Below are positions 54,985 through 64,000 of a stretch of 64,000 nucleotides of DNA, piece after piece. The DNA is from Litsea cubeba. Lineage: Eukaryota > Streptophyta > Magnoliopsida > Laurales > Lauraceae. Where the stretch lies: positions 50,560-114,559 of the forward strand of contig WHSA01000969.1 of NCBI GenBank assembly GCA_012931725.1, in the 5' to 3' direction. Below the pieces are notes generated by a model. The model was given only the letters and a program-made list of their open reading frames with translations, was not told the DNA's origin and ran no database searches. Positions within the stretch are counted from its first letter, which is position 1. Each line of letters starts with the position of its first letter. The position numbers and the translations under genes were made by a program.

Positions 54985-55337
54985 GGAGAGCACTCCAAAG
55001 GAAATGAGATCGGAAAAAAGAGACAGACACACAGACAGAGAGAAGCACAGAAATCCAGAGAAAGGAAAAAGAGAGAAAAACTCTGCGGAAGTTCTACACC
55101 GGCCACCGCAACAAGGTGACAAAAGTCCCTTGGGGGGTACCCCCCCCCAAGGTCCTTGCCTTCTCCTCCTGCCTCCAATGGCTTAGATGTGGCTTTTCAG
55201 CCCGTCTACTCGGTTTTTTATTGGACATAGGACCTTCCTTTGGTCTTTGTCTTCTAAAAACCCGAGGTTATAGCCAAGCCAAGCGAATCAAATAGCATCC
55301 CCTGTTCTCATCTGCATGGATGATGGCGAAGCCCACA

Positions 55338-55485
55338 TATGGCTTGCGACCGTCAATCTAAACGAGTCCCCCACAATCTCCTGAGAAGTTAGATCCTCCT
55401 TTTCTTGCTTTTCATTGTAGTTTGTATTTTTTTAAAAAGAGACAAAAATCACAACTCTTGTCTTTCATTATTGATAAGAATTGTA
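55338..55485 (+). other. Start of the element E leader, with possible primer site
   Basis: TATGGCTTGCGACC follows the proposed LTR end. It is not a tRNA-Met site. Assignment tentative. Confidence 0.35.
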
Positions 55486-55563
55486 AATCGGCTATAAATG
55501 CCAAAAATCGGCTATAAACGCCAAAAATCGGCTATAAACGCCAAAATCGGCTATAAATGCCAA
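55486..55563 (+). repeat. Short tandem repeat in the element E leader
   Basis: Four copies of about 20 bp, AATCGGCTATAAANGCCAAA. Confidence 0.85.
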
Positions 55564-56092
55564 AAAAATCGCCTTTCACGGCAAATCAAGAAAATGTCTC
55601 TTTTCTTAAATATATGTGCAATGGAAAACTTGAAAGAAGTTGATTTCCTTTTTACTTGCGAAGGTTGATCTCCGGATCACCACTTGCAATTCCAAGTAAA
55701 ATAGAAAATCTGGCACACCCACAAAAAAAAAAGAAATGTTGATGCACGCCCCTGCCCCCCGGTTACGAAAGGGTCGGACCCGACGGACTCCCACGTCCGC
55801 CGACCTCGGTAGAACCGAGCAGGAGCGCGGTCCATCAAGCTGGCATCACCCGGTGGGACTCGTTTATTTGAAAACACGATGCTAGAAATGAAATATTTGC
55901 ATATCATATATTTTGCTCTATGCTTATATTTCTTTTCTCGATTCCTTGGCTACTTTATAATTGGTGGCCTATGTTGAATTCTGCAAAAAAAAATGAGATG
56001 AGATTTTTTGTTTGGAAATTTCTAATTCTTTGAATTTATTTCCATTCTTTCTCTTTTCAAAAAAAAATTTAAAAAAAAAAAACAAAAAAATC
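55564..56092 (+). other. Leader segment without features
   Basis: AT-rich, A-runs near 56058-56090. The small minus-strand ORFs are not supported. Confidence 0.5.
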
Positions 56093-56790
56093 AGATTTCT
56101 CAATTTGGATTCAAAATTGAGAAACCTTGATCCGTTCCTATCGTTCATCGCGCTTGCAGAAATGTTGAGCCTGTTCGACTAAGGTTTTGGGCCATGGTTT
56201 CTCTTCGATGAGTTCATTAAAAATCAAAAAAAAAATATATATATATATAAAAAAAAAAAAAAACAAAATTTTTTAGATTTCTCAATTTGGATTCAAAATT
56301 GAGAAACCTTGATCCGTTCCTATCGTTCATCACGCTTGCAGAAATGTTGAGCCTGTTCGACTAAGGTTTTGGGCCATGGTTTCTCTTCGATGAGTTCATT
56401 AAAAATCAAAAAAAAAATATATATATATATATAAAAAAAAAAAAAACAAAAAAATTTTAGATTTCTCAATTTGGATTCAAAATTGAGAAACCTTGATCCG
56501 TTCCTATCGTTCATCGCGCTTGCAGAAATGTTGAGCCTGTTCGACTAAGGTTTTGGGCCATGGTTTCTCTTCGATGAGTTCATTAAAAATCAAAAAAAAT
56601 ATATATATATATATAAAAAAAAAAAAAAACAAAATTTTTTAGATTTCTCAATTTGGATTCAAAATTGAGAAACCTTGATCTGTTCCTATCGTTCATCGCG
56701 CTTGCAGAAATGTTGAGCCTGTTCGACTAAGGTTTTGGGCCATGGTTTCTCTTCGATGAATTCATAAAATAAAAAAAAATATATATAAAA
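56093..56790 (+). repeat. About 182-bp tandem repeat, four copies, in the element E leader
   Basis: Units start AGATTTCTCAATTTGG at 56093, 56275, 56459 and 56641. Each ends in an A-run with an (AT)n tract of varying length. Units are nearly identical except in the A/T tract. Each also contains the inverted pair CTCAATTTTG-like/CAAAATTGAG at its head. Confidence 0.92.
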
Positions 56791-57006
56791 AAAAAGACAT
56801 AGACCACTAAGGTTAAACCAACTGTGTTCTTTGATCTTGGTTGATTCAAAGAAAAGCCTTGTCCAGAGTGTGGAGACAGCTTGACTGTTCTAGGCAAGGG
56901 TCCTCCAAACGGGTTCATTAAGTAATCCTACCCTTACCTGGGGGCAATTCTATCAATCATGATTTCATAAGACCGGGTTAGGAGGCCTATGTGTACTCTC
57001 TCGTCT

Positions 57007-57195
57007 TTTAAATAAAAAAAAAATAAAAAAAAATATAAAAATTTTAAAATAAAAAATAAAAAATAAAAAAAATTTTCAAAAAAAAAATCTTAAAAAAAAA
57101 AAAATAAATAAATAAATAAAAAAAAATAAAAAAGATTTTTTTTTAAAAAAAAAAAAAAAAAAAATCTTCAAAATCTTCAAAAAAAAAAAAAAACT
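57007..57195. repeat. A-rich low-complexity tract
   Basis: Almost only A and T, with several A-runs; likely unstable and error-prone in assembly. Confidence 0.85.
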
Positions 57196-57199
57196 TCCG

Positions 57200-57490
57200 T
57201 CATTTTGGGTTTAGATTGGAGAAATCTTGGTCTTCTTCTTTCTGAGCACTGGCGCTCGCGGAAATCGCTGAGCCCGTGTTCAGATTGGAGTGCCTTTTGC
57301 TCTCTTTGATGAACCCGATATTGGCCTTTCAAAAGAAAACTCGTCATTTTTAGATTCAGATCCGAGAAATCATGGTTCATTTCTTTCTGAGCACTGGCGC
57401 TCGCGGAAATCGCTGAGCCCGTGTTCAGATTGGAATACCATCTGCTCTCTTTGATGAATCCAATCTTGACCTTTCAAAACAGAGAATCTC
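57200..57490 (+). repeat. Diverged leader repeat, two copies of about 145 bp
   Basis: The word CTGAGCACTGGCGCTCGCGG recurs 145 bases apart (about 57241 and 57386). The unit shares order and words with the 182-bp repeat (GAGAAATCNTGG, GAAATNGNTGAGCC, CTCTNTGATGA), so both derive from one ancestral repeat. Confidence 0.75.
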
Positions 57491-57868
57491 ATCTCATAGA
57501 TGCGGTCTCAAAACATTTGTGTCTAGCGGTACTAGTACGCCCTTTCAGGGTCTACTGTATTGCGACCGGCACATTTGTAACTCCAACTTTATATTCTTCT
57601 TACCTCGAGCAAGCTCTGCTTCTCGATAAGTCGAATTTAAGTTCACAATTGCTTCTAGCAGTCACTGGGATGCCCATTCCGGGCTTACCACACCTGCGAT
57701 CAGAACAATTGTACCCTCTATGGCATTTTGCCTTCCTCATATTGCTTGGGTCATCTACCTCGAGCAATTTGAAAAGACGAAACCATAGAACTTCCCATTT
57801 ATGATCATTATATTCTTGTGATTACTAATGGATGTGGTCTTGTTTCAGAAATTTCGAAAAAACTAACA
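57491..57868 (+). other. Leader end before gag, with possible splice acceptor
   Basis: TTACTAAT branch-like word and TCTTGTTTCAG (ending about 57848) lie 20 bases before the gag ATG. They could be a 3' splice site of a leader intron. The 127-codon reading 57421-57804 has no recognisable domain. Confidence 0.3.
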
Positions 57869-60560
57869 ATGGCAGCTTCACTAACCATTACTTTCGACGA
57901 AAGCAAGCACCAACTCATGCTTCAACAGAAGCAAACCACGCGCACCTACTAAGCGCCCCATCAGCTGCCGAAGTGTCAACTCCCTCGGCAACTCTCTGAA
58001 CTCCGGGTCGACCTCGACTCCCCGGACTATCGTCTTTGGGACGCTGGGACCATTCCCACTTCCTGAGGAACAAACTGCTCCCTCCAAGAAGCAGAAACTC
58101 GCCTCTCAACGTGTCACTACCGTGACACCAAAGGCGAGCACCAGAAGACCTGAAGCCCGTGGCAGCCCCACGAAGCCTCAACCCGCAAACAACCAGGTCT
58201 ACCCCAAGACTTGGTCCCCAAGACCTTCACCAAAACAGAGAAGGTCCCGGACATCCACTAAGCCAGCATTCCTGGCCCCACTCAAGGAGAACCAGTTCTA
58301 TCCTCTTGCTTACATGAAAGAGGAGAGACCCATCTCCAACCTGACTTCCAAGTCAACCCAGCATGAGCCGGCTTGTTCCTACAAGCCCAAAATCAAGTCA
58401 TGCATCACAAGGCCTCCACAAGCACCTGCTAAGGCCTACAAATCTGCAGTTCGACCCTTTATCTCTACAGGGGCCGAACTTCACAAATTCAAAGCTTCGC
58501 TGCAACTGGCGAAGGATAGGGTTCGCATCCTGTCCTTGCCCAGCTACAGAGAAGACAGGCTCGGCTGCTGCGCCCGAGGGAGCACATCCTTCATCGTCAG
58601 AGCCCAGCCAGAGCTGACCGAAGCTCAAATTGCTCGCCGTATACGCCGCCGCGCGTCGTACCGACAAAAGAGACTACAGAAGCAAAGGACCCAGCCTCCC
58701 ACACTTCAAGTCTCTCCCAAATGGGTCGAAAAAGAAAGACCCAACCAAGTTGCTGCCGTCCATATGGTTGGAAAAACCAGAAGGCGCCAAAAATCAGCAA
58801 CAAAAATCCATGTCCGACGTCCAATGACCCGCAGCGTCTCCAGGACAAGAAGACATTCAGAAGAATCCCCTGCTCCTTCAAGCAAAGGACAGCAGAGTGA
58901 TCCTTCCTCAAGCTCTTCTTCAAAAAGAATGAGCCCCAGTTCAGTCACCAGGACAGTTTCTTCGTTCGAATCACGAAGGATGAATGTCTTGGCTACAAAT
59001 TCTGAGCCACCACCCCGCAATCCACCTCCAGAAGATGCGATCACCCGCATCCAGCAGTTGGAACAGGGCCAGCAGAGGATTGAAACTCTGATGGAAAACC
59101 TTCTCCTCGCCTTCCAAAATCAGGCGAACAATGAACCTCCTCCGAATCATCAAGATGACGAGGTAAATAGAGAAGAAAATGAGTCACGCGCCCTTACTAA
59201 AAAGGACGTAGACGGTATCCTCGCCAAAGCAAAAGAAGAGGATATACTCAAAGAGCATGGGATCAAGCCACCATATCCTTTATGGATGGACTCGGTCCCG
59301 TTCCCCACCAAATTCAAGCATCCTACTCTCCAAACATATACGGGGAAAGGATCAGCCAGACAGCACGTCATCCACTTCAAGATCCTGACAGGAGCTATCG
59401 CGGATCAAGATGCACTCAAGATCCGCCTCTTTGCAAGTACCCTAAAAGGTACGGCCTTCGATTGGTACTCCACTCTGCCGGAGGACTCAATCCAAAATTG
59501 GGCCATGCTAGAGACACGCTTCCTAACTCACTTCAAAGGTGAGGATCATCCCGCTACTATGGCTCAGCTGTGCAGCCTAAAACAGGGGGAGAATGAATCA
59601 ACATATGACTTCATTCACAAGTGGAAAGCAATGGCATACAAATGCTCTGATGTATTGCCACAAGCGTCGCTAGTCGACATCTGCCGAAACAACATGAGAG
59701 CCAGAATCCGCTCCATGATCATCGGCAATAAATCAAAAAACCTGGGAGAACTCCTAGAAGCTTCCATGGAAGCTGAAACGGTGATTAAAGACCTCAACAG
59801 TCAGAAATCATCAAAGAAAGAGCCAACCGCCATTGCAACCTCTAAACCAAAGAAGAAAGAGGTCCTCAATGTGCAGACCAAGTCAGCTCCTCAGCCACCA
59901 AAGAAAGCTGAAAACAAAGCTGTCGGTAAGAGACCTGAACTCTCAGACGCCTTCAAAGAACGAGTAGAGAAGAAATACCCGTTTGATGAAGATGTTGATG
60001 AAATCTTCGGAGCTCTTGTGGCAAACGGCAAGCTCACCTTGCCTGAACCAAAAAGACCGGGTGATGTTGGCAAAACCAACGATCCTCGGTACTGTCCATA
60101 CCACCAGATGATCTCGCATCCTCTCAATCAATGCTTCGTTGTGAGAGAGAAAATAAATGAGATGTGGAAAAAACGGAGTCATCACCTTTGACAAAAACTA
60201 TGGGTCTGCCTCCGTCAACATGGTGACATGTGGACAAACATCAAGATCACCGAAGAAGAAGATCACTACTTCCTTCAAGGTGATAAACTCAATCGAAGCG
60301 TCCGAGGAACTGGTTCCTTACCCGACACCAGACGGACAACCGATATGGGTACATCCCGATCTCCTGGAAGATGAAAATTGGGAGGTCGTGAAAACAAAGC
60401 CTACAGCTCAACAGCGAAGGCAGGCTAGGAAACATCTCCTCAAGCTCAAACGGCAAGAGAAGACCCAGCCAAAACTAGAGGTCAAAGAAAAGGCAGAGGC
60501 TTCCTCTACCGCTTCACTGGAGGTAACAAAACATCCCTTCCAGAGACTTCAAAGGGGGTA
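57869..60560 (+). pseudogene. Element E gag
   Basis: ATG at 57869 (MAASLTITFDESK), a frame change near 57945, then open to 60191, and another frame change in the A-run at 60173-60178 that extends the protein to about 60560. The first about 300 residues are basic and low complexity. A coiled-coil/acidic linker follows. The retrotransposon Gag core is HPTLQTYTGKGSARQHVIHF...GTAFDWYSTLPEDSI...LETRFLTHF. The knuckle CPYHQMISHPLNQC (C-x2-H-x4-H-x4-C) is at about 60091. It is likely the particle protein. The downstream acidic region and protease follow in other frames through single-base changes. Confidence 0.8.
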
Positions 60561-61669
60561 AGGAATTCACTCTCAGTGATTTCATGCCACCTCAATTCAG
60601 AGAAGCCATGCAGGAGACATCATACTCTTGCAATTCAGTAGTTGGATTCTCCATTGATGGATACGAGTCCAGCGACACCGATGATGGATTCGAATCCAAC
60701 TACACAGATGAGTGGGAGGAAGTCCCTTGAAACAGGAGAATATCTCTCCGATGAAGAATGGGTTCCTGAGTCTCATCTTATGCCAGTAATCTGGTATAAC
60801 CCCCTACAGCCACAAGGATCCTGGTCTGATGATGAAGAAGACCAAGAGGCTGTACAAGAAAATGCTGCTGACCCAGCACCTCTCATTACTCCAGTGGAAA
60901 TCAACAATGTTGAGCCACAAAGAGATGATGAAGAAGAAGATCCGGCTCCCATGCCTGATCTTGAAGAATATGCAAGGATCTTGCAGCGACTCGCTCTAGA
61001 ACAAGAGCAAGAACGCGTCAACGAGCCTCCTCGCAATCCAGAGCCTGAAGTCCCTGAAGACCATCAGGTACATCCTCCCTTAACTCCCGAAAATGGAGAA
61101 AATTGCTGGGTAGACGATCCTCTCACATCCGAGGATGAGTCTGACTCCGATCAGGCAACGTCTCCCGTCAGAGCTTCCTGTAATGTGATAATTCGGGATT
61201 ATAGCTCTTCCGAAGCATCGTCTGATGAGAGCACTTACACTCCGGCGACGCCTAGCAATGTATCTTCTGGAGCCACCTCATCTCACGTGACTTTCACTGA
61301 GATGACACCCTCTCAGGTTTCTTCTCCTGAGACTGTAACTTCAAAGTTCACACCCTTCCTGACTGAAGAATTCCCAGCTATTGATGCTTGGGATGATGAT
61401 TTAGTCAACGAAGAAGAAAGATTGCTGGATGCTGTTCAGGACTTGTTCCCGGAAAATGCTCCATGCAACACAATCACTGAGGATGGTAACTCTGCTGCTG
61501 ATACATCCTCAGCAAATGAAAAACGACAGCCTCTTGATCCTGAAGACAATCTTCCAAACGAAGACCCTTCTCAAGAAGCTCTCGAAGTTGGTAGAGGCAC
61601 CCGCTCTGGCCGGGACTACCACAAAAATTACAACCAATCTTCTTTACATATGTAAATCCTTCGGGAAAA
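60561..61669 (+). pseudogene. Acidic linker between element E gag and protease
   Basis: Open 60642-61655 after a frame change near 60725. The preceding frame holds LSDFMPPQFREAMQ and IDGYESSDTDDGFE. Very rich in Glu, Asp, Ser and Pro, with no domain recognised. Probably a disordered part of the polyprotein. Confidence 0.55.
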
Positions 61670-62460
61670 GATGTTGTAAGCGCCCCTAGTGGCAACAATG
61701 ATGAACATGCAGGCCCTAAGGAGGCTTTCAAGTATGACTTGATTGAACACTTCAAGCACATACCTGCACGTCTGCACATCCTAGATTTGTTGCGAATGTC
61801 TCCGCACACTCGTGATAATCTCATTTCGGAATTACAAAAGCTGAATGAGGATGTCGACAAACATGCCCCGCAAGTCCTCCAAATTGAAATGGATTACCGG
61901 GTCAAAAACTCAGAAGCCTCCTCAAAAGGAGAAAAGAAGAAAACTGAGGGATCATGCATTGAATGCCTCTCGGTTAAAAAAGCAGCCAGTGCAACCATCG
62001 CCTTCACAAAGGATGACCTCCTACTTGGCGAAACCAGGCATAACCGACCCCTGTACTTCACAGGGTATATCAAGGAAATGCCTATGCATAGAGTTCAGAT
62101 CGACCCAGGTTCTGCACTCAACCTTATCTCCACATCGGCTCTTGAAGAGTTGGGCATCCCACCCAGCAAACTGAGCCACACATCTGTATCTATCTTTGGA
62201 TACGATGGGAGTACTCAAAGGCCTATCGGCAAAATCAGGTTCAAATTGCAGATCGGTGATCTTATCTCTGAGGTCACAGTGTATGCAATAAGACCCCTTC
62301 ATGCTACAACATCCTTCTCGGACGCCCTTGGATCCATGAGAATGGTGTTGTCCCTTCAACTCTACATCAATGCATCAAGTTTGTTGGCGACGACGGCATG
62401 ATACATCGAGTCTTTGCGGATAGAAAACCCTTCAAAGGTAAAGAAATCCACTTCGCAGAC
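61670..62460 (+). pseudogene. Element E protease region
   Basis: An N-terminal block AFKYDLIEHFKHIPARLHIL, common before gypsy protease, then LYFTGYIKEMPMHRVQIDPG with the active-site DPGSALNLIS, then FGYDGSTQRPIGKIRF and, after a frame change near 62300, the YNILLGRPWIHE block that ends the fold. It processes Gag-Pol. Asp-Pro-Gly in place of Asp-Ser/Thr-Gly is also seen in the Tat1 and Tekay proteases here. Confidence 0.8.
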
Positions 62461-62960
62461 TCACAGATGTATGAAGGTGAAAAAGAAGAAGAGGAGAAGC
62501 ATACAGCATCCTTTGCCGAAAATCTCCAGAAAGAAAAAGGCAAAGCTCCTCAACAATCACCGGAAGAAAACAAACCATCCGGTAAATCTGAAGAGAGCAT
62601 GCAAACTCCCTTCATCATCTCCCTCAAATCTTCAAAGCCTTTGGTCATCACAACTAAAGTGAAGAAGGCAAAACAAAAGCCTGGGGGCAAATTTGTTGTC
62701 TCTTTCGTGTCTATCCTGCAAGACACGGACTCGGATTCAGAGCCAGAAGACGATACAATCGTCAAGCCAAGCTGACACTCAGCAAGTTCAGCCTGCTCTT
62801 ACTCCAATGGAGACAACTTCTGACATAGAAGATCCTACGTCAGCTTCCTTCGTTGTTCCAGCAACTTCAACAAAGGAAAAACCGATCTTCTTTCATAGAT
62901 CGGATGCTTCTTCATCAAACTCCATGCTTGAACCTTTCCAAAATAAAGGTACGCCTCAAC
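62461..62960 (+). pseudogene. Pol linker of element E, charged
   Basis: Lys/Glu-rich and Ser-rich sequence (62398-62775 and overlapping frame 62693-63076) between protease and G-patch; no domain recognised. Confidence 0.45.
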
Positions 62961-63180
62961 TATCCTTATACAGTTCTGTGGCACAAGCTATTATGAAGAA
63001 AATGGGCTATGACGCTCAAAACCCAGTCGGTTGGGAGAAGGACGCGGTATTCTCACACCATTGGGACCCGTCTTGACCAAAAGCCAGCTGGAAGATTGGA
63101 GACTCTACGGCTATATAGAAAAGTCTTCACACGGGTTAGGGTATGATCCTGACACTCCCTTGAGACAGTTGACACAAAGG
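62960..63180 (+). pseudogene. G-patch domain in element E pol
   Basis: VAQAIMKKMGYDAQNP is followed, after one missing base near 63030, by EGRGILTPLGPVLTKS and ends HGLGYDPD. This matches the G-patch pattern (hydrophobic stretch, MGY, GLG-x-GRG, terminal GLGY), a motif that binds RNA or RNA helicases. It sits between protease and RT. Confidence 0.65.
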
Positions 63181-63600
63181 CTTAAAAGTCAATATGCTGA
63201 CCAAGCCTCAACATCTCAAGTCCATGAAGACATCGATCTCCCTGGATATCTCTTTGATGAGTCACCTGACAAAGATCCAGGAAGCTCATCCAATTGGTAC
63301 GATTTCTCCGAAAATGAAGAGGAGTTGTCCGATGGAACAGACGTGTGGACTTCTGACTCAGAAGAACCCTCATCTCCAAAAGAAGTAGCCTACTTTGACT
63401 CGGTTTCAACAGGCGATTGGGAATCATCTCATAGCAAGCCTTGGGAAAATTACCGATCAAGAAGACCCGTGGAAAGGAACAAAACCTTGGTCTGGAAATG
63501 CCCTTGAAACCCCAGAAGGTTTCGTTGAGCTGGAAGCCTCGAAAATATTGTGGAGGAACCACCTTCGAACCTTCCAACAGAAGATCCTGTTCAAAAGATA
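63181..63600 (+). pseudogene. Pol linker between G-patch and RT
   Basis: Acidic and Ser-rich, with DLPGYLFDESPD and FSENEEELSD; frame change near 63500. No domain recognised. Confidence 0.45.
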
Positions 63601-64000
63601 GACTTGGGAACACCAGATAACCCACGTCCTGTATTCATAAGCAAGAATATAAAGGATGATGAGTTACCCGAGTATATCGCTTTTCTTCGTGAGTTCGTTG
63701 ATTGCTTTGCATGGTCTTATGCTGAAATGCCAGGCTTAGACCCCAAAATAGCAGTTCACAAACTCAATCTTCAAGGAAGACATCAAGCCTGTCAAGCAAG
63801 GCCAAAGAAGATTCCGTCCAGATGTGATGGATAAAATTGAACAAGAAGTTCAAAAAACTCAAAAAGCGTCGGCTTCATCCGTGAGGAACAACATCCTGAT
63901 GGTTTGGCCAACCATTGTCCCCGTGACAAAGAAAAATGGGCAGATCAGGGTCTGTATTGACTATAGAGACCTGAATGGCGCATGCCCAAAGATGATTTCC
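63601..64000 (+). pseudogene. Element E reverse transcriptase, N-terminal part
   Basis: Opens with FLREFVDCFAWSYAEMPGLDP (the usual pre-RT block). A frame change near 63769 leads to KEDIKPVKQGQRRFRPDV, then VPVTKKNGQIRVCIDYRDLN and ACPK. The catalytic YxDD lies beyond the window. Confidence 0.85.

Larger units (their letters stand above)
53468..55337 (+). repeat. 5' LTR of element E (right limit uncertain)
   Basis: Starts TGTTGACACC at the point where the Tat2 RT is cut. TATAAATA at 54977-54984. A GC-rich palindromic array at about 54190-54330. A CA end before a TGGCTTGCGACC-like primer site gives 55337, but without the 3' LTR the end is a guess. ORFs of 100-280 codons inside are on both strands around the palindromes and have no domain. 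Confidence 0.6.
53468..64000 (+). mobile_element. Element E: large Ty3/gypsy element, 3' part outside the window
   Basis: Inserted in the Tat2 RT. LTR from 53468 (TGTTGACACC), a 2.5-kb repeat-rich leader, gag, an acidic region, protease, G-patch and the start of RT. The Gag knuckle of C-x2-H-x4-H-x4-C form and the large size suggest the Ogre/Tat side of the non-chromovirus gypsy elements. The RNase H and integrase needed to settle this are not in the window. Many single-base frame changes. Confidence 0.8.

Noticed and set aside
57421..57804. 127-codon reading in the element E leader
   Set aside because: Begins inside the leader repeat, no recognisable domain, ends before gag; no support beyond being open.

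Overview
This window is transposon-rich nuclear DNA from a flowering plant. Nearly all of it is LTR retrotransposons nested inside one another, and I find no convincing host protein gene, rRNA or tRNA gene. The plant assignment rests on the families present: Tat-lineage Ty3/gypsy elements with a dual RNase H and an antisense ORF, a Tekay-type chromovirus with a C-terminal chromodomain, and Sirevirus-like copia elements. The species cannot be named from the sequence.

Layout. (1) 1-2691 is host-like non-coding DNA. (2) 2692-32797 is one Tat element (Tat1, minus strand, TSD gttac, LTRs about 5 % diverged). Its internal part holds a gag-only Sirevirus-like element at 6497-14005 (minus strand, TSD agtag, LTRs almost identical) and a near-complete Tekay element at 19534-30828 (plus strand, TSD cccac, LTRs under 1 % diverged). 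Removing both inserts leaves a Tat element of about 11.3 kb. Its PBS-gag-pro-RT block is inverted relative to its LTRs, integrase and antisense ORF. (3) 32803-35843 is host-like DNA. (4) 35844-53467 is a second, partial Tat element (Tat2, minus strand). Its antisense ORF is split by a probable solo LTR (37646-46966), which is itself split by a second gag-only Sirevirus-like element (37662-45310, plus strand, TSD gggtg). (5) From 53468 to the window end, a further Ty3/gypsy element (element E, plus strand) has inserted into the Tat2 RT. It has a repeat-rich leader, gag, protease, a G-patch motif and the start of RT.

How the parts work. Tekay encodes Gag, protease, RT, RNase H, integrase and chromodomain in one frame of about 1590 codons, now broken by three stop codons and a lost start codon. 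The two Sirevirus-like elements encode only Gag and would need pol supplied in trans. Both Tat elements carry, antisense to gag-pol, a three-exon gene with its own TATA box and with intron positions and phases conserved between the two copies.

The most unusual signal is in the roughly 1.9-kb non-coding interval of both Sirevirus-like elements (8790-10706 and 41110-42970). It is a head-to-tail series of about twenty short hairpins. Each has different arms, and most share a loop core close to AGTTATAT. Comparing the two copies shows at least three paired base changes that keep stems intact. I know of no described counterpart.
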